Source: Rouxiella silvae (lineage in GTDB: Bacteria; Pseudomonadota; Gammaproteobacteria; Enterobacterales; Enterobacteriaceae). From it: a DNA stretch of 37,268 nucleotides. Every line of letters starts with the position of its first letter. Position 1 is the first letter of the stretch. Positions 27,545 to 34,631 of the stretch are shown here, piece by piece. The position numbers and the translations under genes are program-made. The stretch is from assembly GCF_002093625.1 (NCBI RefSeq), contig NZ_MRWD01000057.1, positions 1 to 37,268 of the forward strand, given 5' to 3'. The notes under the pieces were generated by a model. The model was not told where the DNA came from. It worked only from the letters and a program-made list of their open reading frames with translations, and did no database searches.

Positions 27545-28888
27545 TCAGACGCGCAGGTTGCGCAGAGCCCAAAGTTGCATGTCCAGTCCGGGAAAATCAC
27601 CGGCCAGATGCAGGGCAAAAGCTTCGGATTTTTCCATTTGCCGCCAGAGATCGCCGCTTTTTTCCAACTCAAAATAGAGATAGCCGGCGTGCCATGGGAT
27701 CTGGCGCGGCGCGGCAGGCATAGCGCGCAGCGTAATCCCCGGCAGTTGAAGCTGAACCAGGTCACGGATGCGGGTCACTGGGGCAATTTTCATCTGCGCC
27801 GGGAAGTGAGTCATCAACGTTTCACTGGACACGTCGGCACGCACCGCCAGCACAAAGCCGAGCTCGCGGATCATGTTGATATCGGAAACGGTGGCGACAA
27901 ACAGCCCGTGTGAGCGTTCGGTCAGCGTTAACTGCTGCGCATTCTCTTCCATGATTAACGACAGACCCTGACGCAGATGAATCATTAACTTGCCAAAACT
28001 CCAGGCCAAATTGTCATGGTCATAAACCGGCAGCGTGTCGCCTGGCGTACGGGTTGCCGACCAGGTAGAAAGTTCGGTGGCAAACTGTAGCCATTCGCTG
28101 AACAGGCGCTCGGGGTGCAACTGCGGCAGATGGCGGTCGTGCGCAATTTGCCCAATATGACGATTGATCAGCGCCAGCAGCATAAAGTCGATCATTTCCG
28201 AATTCCCACCCCGACCGGCCTGCTGCAACCGCTGGCTCATTTGTTCGCTGCGTTGGTTGAGCACGCCGTGTAAATCATTAATAAAGGCGGTTATCTGCGG
28301 TGCGGCCTGAGTATTTAGCACCGGGGGAATAAACTGGGGGTCGAGTTTCAAGGCGCGATCGGTGTGGCGTCCGCTGATGCGCGTCACGCCAATGGCTGTC
28401 CATTCTGCATTCAGGTCGCTTTCTAACATCAAACTAAAGCGCAGTTTTCCAAACTGCATGGCCGCGGTGCCCACGGATGAGGCGTTCAGGTCATCGACCT
28501 CATTTTCAAAGGTCACCCAGCGCGCCAGTGAGTCCGCCGACTCACTAAAAATCACTTCATTACGACCACTGCGGCACTCCGGCAAGGCCAGAACCACTTT
28601 GACGTCGTTCTGGTTATCGGGCAGCGCCAGCGGCGTGGGGCCATTTTCGGCACCGGTAATGGTAAAAGGAGTGCCGTCGGGCATGATGCCAGTAGCGGTA
28701 TTGATAGCCAGTTTGCCCTGCTGTAGCAGCGAAGCGTCAAGCTCAAGTGACATGAATCCCCAGTAATAAGGTGTCTGAATTTTCCCCCAGCTGCGGCTGT
28801 AGGTCTCAAGCCAGCGTTCTGATTGCTGAAAATGATGGGGACGCAAAAACATCCCTTCGGTCCATATCACCTTGTCTGCTGTTTTCAT
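27545..28888 (-). CDS. tssK: T6SS baseplate-membrane adaptor TssK
   Basis: TssK trimers connect baseplate wedges to TssL and TssM. The product has 447 residues from the ATG at 28888, which has GGAAGG four bases upstream. An earlier in-frame TTG at 28903 is possible but has poor support and does not fit the family start. The N-terminus KVIWTEGMFLRPHHFQQSERW is the hallmark of TssK. A helical middle domain holds IDFMLLALINRHIGQIAH, and the C-terminal domain holds IPWHAGYLYFELEKSGDLW. Confidence 0.96.
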   Translation of the reverse strand: MKTADKVIWTEGMFLRPHHFQQSERWLETYSRSWGKIQTPYYWGFMSLELDASLLQQGKLAINTATGIMPDGTPFTITGAENGPTPLALPDNQNDVKVVLALPECRSGRNEVIFSESADSLARWVTFENEVDDLNASSVGTAAMQFGKLRFSLMLESDLNAEWTAIGVTRISGRHTDRALKLDPQFIPPVLNTQAAPQITAFINDLHGVLNQRSEQMSQRLQQAGRGGNSEMIDFMLLALINRHIGQIAHDRHLPQLHPERLFSEWLQFATELSTWSATRTPGDTLPVYDHDNLAWSFGKLMIHLRQGLSLIMEENAQQLTLTERSHGLFVATVSDINMIRELGFVLAVRADVSSETLMTHFPAQMKIAPVTRIRDLVQLQLPGITLRAMPAAPRQIPWHAGYLYFELEKSGDLWRQMEKSEAFALHLAGDFPGLDMQLWALRNLRV

Positions 28889-28909
28889 TCGACCTTCCAT
28901 CAATCAGGA

Positions 28910-29416
28910 TTAGTTTTTTTCTTGCTGAAAGCTCAAGCCATCGCGGGTGGCAATAATGTGCGCCTTCATTTCATCGGCCGAGATTTGCCAGAATTTATAG
29001 AAGTTGGTGTTCTTGGGCTGAGGTAGCGGCACAGAAAGACGCCACTTTTTGCCGTCTATATTTTGATACTCGGCGATAATGCCCAAATAGTGTGCATCCA
29101 ACGGGGGTTCACCGGTTAGCGTGTGACTCGGTTGGCCCTGCGTCAGGAAGAACTGACGGGTGTCGAGCAGGTTGCTGCCCAGCAGGCCGGTAGCCTGAGT
29201 TTGCAGTGAGTAAAAATCGGCAGACATAAAGTCGGCATCGGATTTAAGCAGGAGCACACGAACTTTGAGTGGGGCACCGGCATTGGTGGCCGCAGAGGTG
29301 TCCATTTGCAGCCGATAATTGGCGGGCACCTCGTGCGAAGATGACATGCAACTTGCCAACAGCATGGGCAGCAGCGCACTGCCCAAGCGGGCAGCCATCG
29401 AAAGTTTGATCATCAT
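28910..29416 (-). CDS. tssJ: T6SS outer-membrane lipoprotein TssJ
   Basis: TssJ is the outer-membrane anchor that binds the periplasmic end of TssM. The product has 168 residues from 29416; a second ATG follows at once, so the start may be one codon later. The signal peptide ends in the lipobox LASC (Cys23), followed by serines. The mature part is a beta-sandwich with LKVRVLLLKSDADFMSADFYSL and FFLTQG, both typical of the family, and ends after the conserved IIATRDGLSF. It is six bases from the tssK frame and 14 from the upstream lipoprotein gene. Confidence 0.95.
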   Translation of the reverse strand: MMIKLSMAARLGSALLPMLLASCMSSSHEVPANYRLQMDTSAATNAGAPLKVRVLLLKSDADFMSADFYSLQTQATGLLGSNLLDTRQFFLTQGQPSHTLTGEPPLDAHYLGIIAEYQNIDGKKWRLSVPLPQPKNTNFYKFWQISADEMKAHIIATRDGLSFQQEKN

Positions 29417-29430
29417 TATCGCCCCAGAAA

Positions 29431-29910
29431 CTATTTAATCACCCAGGTGGCCGAGCTTCCCTGACGGCAGGCCTGACTTCCTCCGTCAACCTTCACACAC
29501 TGCTTTTGCGCCATGCGCGGTCGATGCTGGGCCACAACACCGTCGTAAAGATCACTTTTCACCGCCGATTTAAGCGGCGTATAGCCAATAAGTTGATTAT
29601 CCGCTCGGTCGGAAACGGCCAGCCAGTCGCTTTCGGCAATACCTAACACCTCAATGTGTTCGCCATTGCTGAGATATTTAATTAATTTGCCTTCATAGCC
29701 TGGACTGCTCATCACCGAGGTGGTGTACAGCGTTCGGTAGTCGAGATTGAGCGGTGTAAAAGCGGTTGGGGGTTGAACAATGTGACGATAAGTTAACGTC
29801 ATGCCGTTGATTTTGCTGCTGATAATAGTATCGTCGGTGGGTGCCGGCGGTTTGGTTGCCTGGCAACCTGCCAGCGCGAAGAGTAAAGACAGTCCTATAA
29901 TTTTTTTCAA
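29431..29910 (-). CDS. SH3-like lipoprotein at the T6SS locus
   Basis: The 159-residue product starts at a TTG codon at 29910, with GAGGG a few bases upstream. No ATG fits the signal peptide that follows. The peptide ends in the lipobox LAGC, so Cys16 is the likely lipidated residue. Residues about 72-115 resemble a bacterial SH3 domain (YLSNGEHIEVLGIAESDWLAVS), a fold that often binds peptidoglycan stems. Two cysteines near the C-terminus could form a disulfide. It is next to tssJ, so it may assist membrane-complex docking in the cell wall or act as an envelope sensor. Function is not established. Confidence 0.7.
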   Translation of the reverse strand: MKKIIGLSLLFALAGCQATKPPAPTDDTIISSKINGMTLTYRHIVQPPTAFTPLNLDYRTLYTTSVMSSPGYEGKLIKYLSNGEHIEVLGIAESDWLAVSDRADNQLIGYTPLKSAVKSDLYDGVVAQHRPRMAQKQCVKVDGGSQACRQGSSATWVIK

Positions 29911-29947
29911 AAATCCCTCTCTTACATTAATGTGTAGCCTTTCGGTT

Positions 29948-30328
29948 TCAGGTAGCGAGAATCATTAAAATGTGCTGACTTGGCGTAATGCGCGCGCCGA
30001 CGGCATTGGTCGAATTTTGCAGTGTTGTACTGGTCATGCGGGTGATCGGTGAACCCTGTATTAGCACGGTAACCGAGCCAGTCGTGTGGCGTGAGGGCCC
30101 CATGAAGGTACTGGATATGACGCCGCCGTCGGTCCCCGCTTCGTCACCGTTGGTGATAGGCGTGACGGTCATCAGATTATGTGCGGGCATGTTTTCGATC
30201 AGAATGTTGTTGGCAAGCGGTATCGCGGTGCTGCCCAGAGCAATGTTGGTAAAAGTGACGGGTACCGGGGTTTTACAGACGTCGGGCAGTGCCTGGTCGG
30301 TACCGCCACACTGACAGTTGGCAAACAT
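29948..30328 (-). CDS. DUF4150 PAAR-like spike-tip protein
   Basis: The product has 126 residues from the ATG at 30328, which has CAGGAG five bases upstream. The frame is open to a TTG at 30379, but those 17 codons are not family-like. Conserved blocks of the DUF4150 family are present: LPDVCKTP, NMPAHNLMTVTPITNGDEAG, FMGPSRHTTGSVTVL, NSTNAVGARITPSQ. The family is a PAAR-like cone that caps VgrG and often carries a C-terminal toxin. Here it ends straight after the core, so it is a toxin-free tip. It sits in the usual module with DUF2169, pentapeptide and DUF3540 genes. Confidence 0.9.
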   Translation of the reverse strand: MFANCQCGGTDQALPDVCKTPVPVTFTNIALGSTAIPLANNILIENMPAHNLMTVTPITNGDEAGTDGGVISSTFMGPSRHTTGSVTVLIQGSPITRMTSTTLQNSTNAVGARITPSQHILMILAT

Positions 30329-30382
30329 AAGGACTCCTGTGCTGCTAAAACGGGGGAGTGTCTGGATTCTCCGAGCCAAATT

Positions 30383-30991
30383 TCAGCCCATATGTATCTG
30401 TTTGGCATCGATCTTGGTCAGCGTTTTGCTGGAGATGAGTGTGGTATGTGCGTGCATTCGGGTAAATTGTTCGACCTTGACGTCGAGCTGGCCCGCACGC
30501 ACTTGCTCAAGCTGAGTGGTTTTTCGCAGCAGACGGTGGCTGATTTGAGTCATGCTTTGCCACACAGTTTCACAGCATTTTCCCATCACACGGCTGACGT
30601 TGACCCAAGCGGAAAGAGTTTTGCCCCGGTAGTTCATATTGCCGACCTGACACTCGCCCTCGTCGGCGTTGAGAACAAACTGACGACTGGTCAGCGACAG
30701 CGTATCGGAAGGTGAAATGTGCAGTGAGCCTTCAACGCTTATCACCGCCGGTTGCAGCGTGCTGGCACGGGTCAATATTGCCAGTAGCCAAATCTGTTGG
30801 TCGCAGTTGGCAAGCAGCACGCTGTCGTCGATTTGCGGAGTGAGCAGACAGCTTGCGGCACGCTGGCAGATCCACCCACGTCCTTCGCTGTGCACCAGCA
30901 CCGAACCATCGGGCTTTATCTCCCGCACTTGTCCTGAGGTTTGGGCCGGCAGGACAGGGGAGACAAAAGGTTGTTTAACGGCAAGACTCAT
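30383..30991 (-). CDS. DUF3540 family T6SS accessory protein
   Basis: This 202-residue protein has the DUF3540 signature. An N-terminal half rich in beta strands (GSVLVHSEGRGWICQRAASCLL and QIWLLAILTRA) is followed by a helical segment with VSRVMGKCCETVWQSMTQISHRL. A last repetitive strand region ends in QIHMG. DUF3540 proteins occur almost only with DUF2169 and DUF4150 genes next to vgrG. Their job is not firmly known; they may act as adaptors between VgrG and the PAAR-like tip. It is six bases after the second pentapeptide gene. Confidence 0.85.
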   Translation of the reverse strand: MSLAVKQPFVSPVLPAQTSGQVREIKPDGSVLVHSEGRGWICQRAASCLLTPQIDDSVLLANCDQQIWLLAILTRASTLQPAVISVEGSLHISPSDTLSLTSRQFVLNADEGECQVGNMNYRGKTLSAWVNVSRVMGKCCETVWQSMTQISHRLLRKTTQLEQVRAGQLDVKVEQFTRMHAHTTLISSKTLTKIDAKQIHMG

Positions 30992-30996
30992 GGCAA

Positions 30997-32076
30997 TTAC
31001 CTTGTGATGTTGTTGGACGCACGGCTACTGCGCCAGTCCTGTGCGGCAAAAAGGGCTTCATCTTTTTCAATAATGCCGCTGCGTGAGGAGAACTGTGCAT
31101 CGTCCTGCTGGGCGCGGTGAAAGCGGCTGCGAATGAAATGGGCATCGCGAAAATCGGCCTTGCTGACGTCAGCGTTTGAAAAATCGCTGTTGCCCAGTTC
31201 GCAGTGATTAAAGCGCGCTCCGCTTGCCTGGCAGTTTTGCATGACTGTCTGAAATAAATGGGCACCGCTAAAGTCACTGCCGGTTAGCACGGCGGCGGAA
31301 AAGACAGCCTGGTTAAATTGTCCCCGCTGGCACCGGGCTTCGCTGAGATTGGCACCGGGAAACAGGGCCTGCGCGGCGTTAACGTCACACAAATTTGCCT
31401 GTTGCAATGAGGCCTGACTAAAGTTGCACTGGACCAGCGTGGCGCGAGAGAAATCAACCAGGTCGAGTTTGTTCTCGGTAAACTGGCAGCCGGTGAAGTC
31501 CTGTCCGCTGTAAGCGTTTTCACGATGATCACAGCGAAAGAATACGCTGCGTGAAAACGTACTGTCGCGCAGAATAGTGGTGCGAAGATCCAGATTCATC
31601 AGGGTGCCGTGCTGACAGTCAACGTCGCTAAAATCGGCCCCAAGCACAGACGTATCAATAAATCCGCTTTTCTCGAGGCTGGCAAAGCTAAAGCGGCTCT
31701 CCTCAAGTGAGCCGTCGTTGAACTGAGTATTTAAGTGGATAGTGGAATCAAAATCGCCTTCTTCAAGCTGGCATTGGTTAAACAAACAGTCCTGAAACAC
31801 GCAGTCAGCAAAGTTCGCGCCCGTCATACTGCACTGGTTAAACAGCGTTTCGACCAAGTTCGCCGCGCTAAAAACGGCGCCGTTTAACGTGCACTCGCTA
31901 AACTGCGTATCGTGCAAATTACAGCCGCTGAAATTGGCCGCGTTAAAATTGACTTCGATAAAACAGCCACCCGAGAGATCAAGCCCAGAGAGCGAAAGTG
32001 CGTCCAACTGAGCATTTTGGATAATCTCTCCTTGCTTGATGGCACGCACCAGGCTCTCTGCGCTGTAAAGCTTCAT
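30997..32076 (-). CDS. Pentapeptide-repeat protein of the DUF2169 module
   Basis: This 359-residue protein consists almost entirely of pentapeptide repeats of the A(D/N)LXX type, for example ANFSGCNLHD, ANLCDVNAA and KADFRDAHF, from about residue 25 to 335. Such repeats fold as a square right-handed beta-helix. A short N-terminal segment (MKLYSAESLVRAIKQGE) and a charged end flank them. The start overlaps the stop of the upstream gene by four bases, so the two are translationally coupled. Its place between DUF2169 and DUF3540 genes is the known arrangement. The role is unproven; a scaffold or cargo-handling role is likely. Confidence 0.88.
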   Translation of the reverse strand: MKLYSAESLVRAIKQGEIIQNAQLDALSLSGLDLSGGCFIEVNFNAANFSGCNLHDTQFSECTLNGAVFSAANLVETLFNQCSMTGANFADCVFQDCLFNQCQLEEGDFDSTIHLNTQFNDGSLEESRFSFASLEKSGFIDTSVLGADFSDVDCQHGTLMNLDLRTTILRDSTFSRSVFFRCDHRENAYSGQDFTGCQFTENKLDLVDFSRATLVQCNFSQASLQQANLCDVNAAQALFPGANLSEARCQRGQFNQAVFSAAVLTGSDFSGAHLFQTVMQNCQASGARFNHCELGNSDFSNADVSKADFRDAHFIRSRFHRAQQDDAQFSSRSGIIEKDEALFAAQDWRSSRASNNITR

Positions 32077-34577
32077 ACCTGCTCCTTGTCGCGGCGCGGC
32101 AGCGTTTTCATGCCATCGGTATAGGCATCATCAAACAGGGTGCCGCCTTCGCTGACCGACTGCGACAGATCTGCGCGAAACAGGTTACAGCCGCGCAGAT
32201 CGCAGTGGGTGAGAATACTTTTTTGCATTAAGGCGCCAATCAGCGTGCTGCCGGTCAACGCTGCACCGAGAAAATCAGTACGAATAAACAGGCACTCGTT
32301 CGCCGTCACCCACTGCATTTTGGCGTTGTGCAGAGACGCTTCGCTAAAGTCGCAGTTGTGCAGATTCGCCTGATAAAAATTGCTCTCGGTCAGGACGAGT
32401 TGACGCAGGTTGCATTCGGCCAACCGTGCCTGGCGAAAATTGGCCGCAATCAGCGTAGTGTCCGAGACGAAGGCGCATTGAGTCAGCCGAGCCGCGTGAA
32501 AATTGACCTTTGGCGCCGTGCAAGTCACCAATGTGACGCCGCTGAGCGTGGTTTTTTGCAGATTCAACCCGCTGATTTCGCACTCCACAAACGAGGTTTG
32601 TTTCAGCGTTGCGCCGCTAAAATCAAGCTCGTCGAGCGTTAACTGCATAAACAGGCACTGATTTATTTCTGCCTCATGAAAGCGACAGTGGGACAGTGTG
32701 GCTTTATTAATCATCAAATCATGGAGCAACGCGCGGTCGAAAATGCAGTGTTCAAGGAGGGCATCTTCACACTGAATGTCTTGCAAACTTGCGCCTGAGA
32801 AGTCAGTGCCAATACACTGCGCCAGCGAAAGATTTGCACCATCAAACAGCGCTGATTTCAGCGAGGTTTGATGCATTTCAACCCGCACCAGCACAGCATG
32901 GCGAAAATCGGCCTCATCAAGCAGACAGTGGCTAAAGTCAACGTTCTCAAGCAGTGCCGAAGAAAAGTCAGCGCCGCGTAAGTTCATACCTGAAAGGTCA
33001 GCGGCGGTAAAATCCTCTCCGCTGAAGTCGCCATCATCGTCCATTATGGCTTGCACTCGCTGGCGCAACGCCAGTGACTCCACGGGCAGCGGGCGTTTCG
33101 GTGCGTTTTGATGCTGTGCCGACAGTAGGTAAGTCTGATAAATAGCCGCTTCACTCTGCGCCATTTTTTTATCGCTAACGTCGAGCAGTAAACGATTCTT
33201 TTGCAGCACCTGGTGCTGATGGTGGTAGTTTTCGGCACCGCTTGGCAGATCTTTATGATCAGGAAGCACATCCTCGGCGCGGTCGAGTGCTTCATCATAA
33301 AAGGACTGAAGACGCCGCTGGCTCTCTTCGGCTTCATGCTCCTGGCGCATGATGTAATCGTATAAGTCTTCATCGGGTTTGGGCCCAGGCTTTTGCGAAA
33401 CCGGCACTAATTGGTCGATATCCAAACCTTGCTGCGCCAGTCTGTCACGCTGTTGTTCCCTAAAAACATTTTCACGATTGAGAATATTGTCTTTCATTGG
33501 GCTGTGCTGCAGCGGCAACTCCATGTCTCCCCAAGCGCCGATAGCGCTTTCGGGTAATAAGTCCTTTTCACGGTAGCTCAACAGAATCGCATGCTCAGCC
33601 TCGGTGCGCTGTTGCAATACCTTGCGATAGTGATTGAGTGAACGCGACTGTCCGCGCTGCTCCAAAGCAGGCATAACAGTCAGCACATCGGCGGCATCGT
33701 CTTGATTGATCCGTGCACTGCCGTGCCAAATCAACACCATTTGTTGCCGATGTGGAAAGAAATGCACCGTGGTATGGCGCAGAGTAATTTCCTCAAACAG
33801 TACCTCGTCACGGCGTTGGCGTTGCATAAAGCAGCGCGCTTGCCACAGTGGCAGATTTCCTTCCAGCCGAGGATACTGTGGATGCATATTTTCAATCGAC
33901 CAGGCTGCGCCAACCGCAAGCTCTGACTCTTCAAACCACTGATCGCTCTCGGCGTTGTTAAAAGCTCGCCAGTCAGTGTCGCGAGCAAAACCTGGATACT
34001 CGTGCTGCTGCCACTCCTCGTCATACTGTTGCCCCATCAGCCTTGCACGCCGAGGTTCAGAAAGCGGCAGTGCATCGAAGCTGGCGGGAGTGGGCGTGTC
34101 TTGCGGATGCTGAATAAGGCACGGAACAGGCTCCACGTTAGGCAGGCGCAGCGGGTTTTCTGCATAAGCCAGACCGCCAAAAGTATGGGACCAGTCAATA
34201 GGAATATGCTCGAACGGTTGAGGTGCCGAGGCTTTATCATCCTGCCAGTAACGGTCGCCGCTGACGTGGAGTGCCTTGCTCAGTTCACCCAGTTGTATCC
34301 GAGCGATTGACTGATTTTTATCAGCCATTTTCGCGTCAGGCCAGGCAAAACCGGTCGCCAAAAACTCGGCGTTAGACTTGGGTAAGCCATAATCCAACAC
34401 GCCCCCGCAAGACTTCAGCTCTTGCGCAGCAAGCTGCCACAGCTCTTGATCCGGCCGCAGCTTAGGACTGGCGCTCATATCAGCCAGGGCTAAAACGGAA
34501 ATTCCCAAATGATGCTGACGCTGCCAGCGGTAGGGACGTTGAATCAATCCCAGACGCAAAGGTTTTATAATTTTCAT
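32073..34577 (-). CDS. DUF2169 protein fused to a pentapeptide-repeat domain
   Basis: This 834-residue fusion has an N-terminal DUF2169 domain (about residues 1-320) with LRLGLIQRPYRWQRQHHLGISVLA, the YGLPKSNAEFLATG block and AHTFGG-like SHTFGGLAYAENP. A helical, charged middle (about 330-500) contains coiled-coil-like stretches. From about residue 510 to 825 it is built of pentapeptide repeats (DFSGEDFTAADLSGMNLRGA and onward). DUF2169 proteins are adaptors for DUF4150 effector tips in T6SS clusters and are needed for loading onto VgrG. It lies 43 bases after vgrG. Confidence 0.9.
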   Translation of the reverse strand: MKIIKPLRLGLIQRPYRWQRQHHLGISVLALADMSASPKLRPDQELWQLAAQELKSCGGVLDYGLPKSNAEFLATGFAWPDAKMADKNQSIARIQLGELSKALHVSGDRYWQDDKASAPQPFEHIPIDWSHTFGGLAYAENPLRLPNVEPVPCLIQHPQDTPTPASFDALPLSEPRRARLMGQQYDEEWQQHEYPGFARDTDWRAFNNAESDQWFEESELAVGAAWSIENMHPQYPRLEGNLPLWQARCFMQRQRRDEVLFEEITLRHTTVHFFPHRQQMVLIWHGSARINQDDAADVLTVMPALEQRGQSRSLNHYRKVLQQRTEAEHAILLSYREKDLLPESAIGAWGDMELPLQHSPMKDNILNRENVFREQQRDRLAQQGLDIDQLVPVSQKPGPKPDEDLYDYIMRQEHEAEESQRRLQSFYDEALDRAEDVLPDHKDLPSGAENYHHQHQVLQKNRLLLDVSDKKMAQSEAAIYQTYLLSAQHQNAPKRPLPVESLALRQRVQAIMDDDGDFSGEDFTAADLSGMNLRGADFSSALLENVDFSHCLLDEADFRHAVLVRVEMHQTSLKSALFDGANLSLAQCIGTDFSGASLQDIQCEDALLEHCIFDRALLHDLMINKATLSHCRFHEAEINQCLFMQLTLDELDFSGATLKQTSFVECEISGLNLQKTTLSGVTLVTCTAPKVNFHAARLTQCAFVSDTTLIAANFRQARLAECNLRQLVLTESNFYQANLHNCDFSEASLHNAKMQWVTANECLFIRTDFLGAALTGSTLIGALMQKSILTHCDLRGCNLFRADLSQSVSEGGTLFDDAYTDGMKTLPRRDKEQV

Positions 34578-34611
34578 AAATGACCTGCAAGGTGCGGGTT
34601 AACCAGAGCAA

Positions 34612-34631
34612 GAAATAGCGCTATCTATTTC
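34612..34631 (-). repeat. Small inverted repeat across the vgrG stop codon
   Basis: GAAATAG (34612-34618) and CTATTTC (34625-34631) form a perfect seven-base-pair, AT-rich stem with a six-base loop that includes the vgrG stop codon. No T run follows on the minus strand. It is weak, and may only slow or stabilise the transcript end. Confidence 0.3.

Noticed and set aside
30329-30379. Upstream extension of the DUF4150 gene to a TTG codon
   Set aside because: The ATG at 30328 has a strong ribosome binding site and matches the family start; the extension does not.
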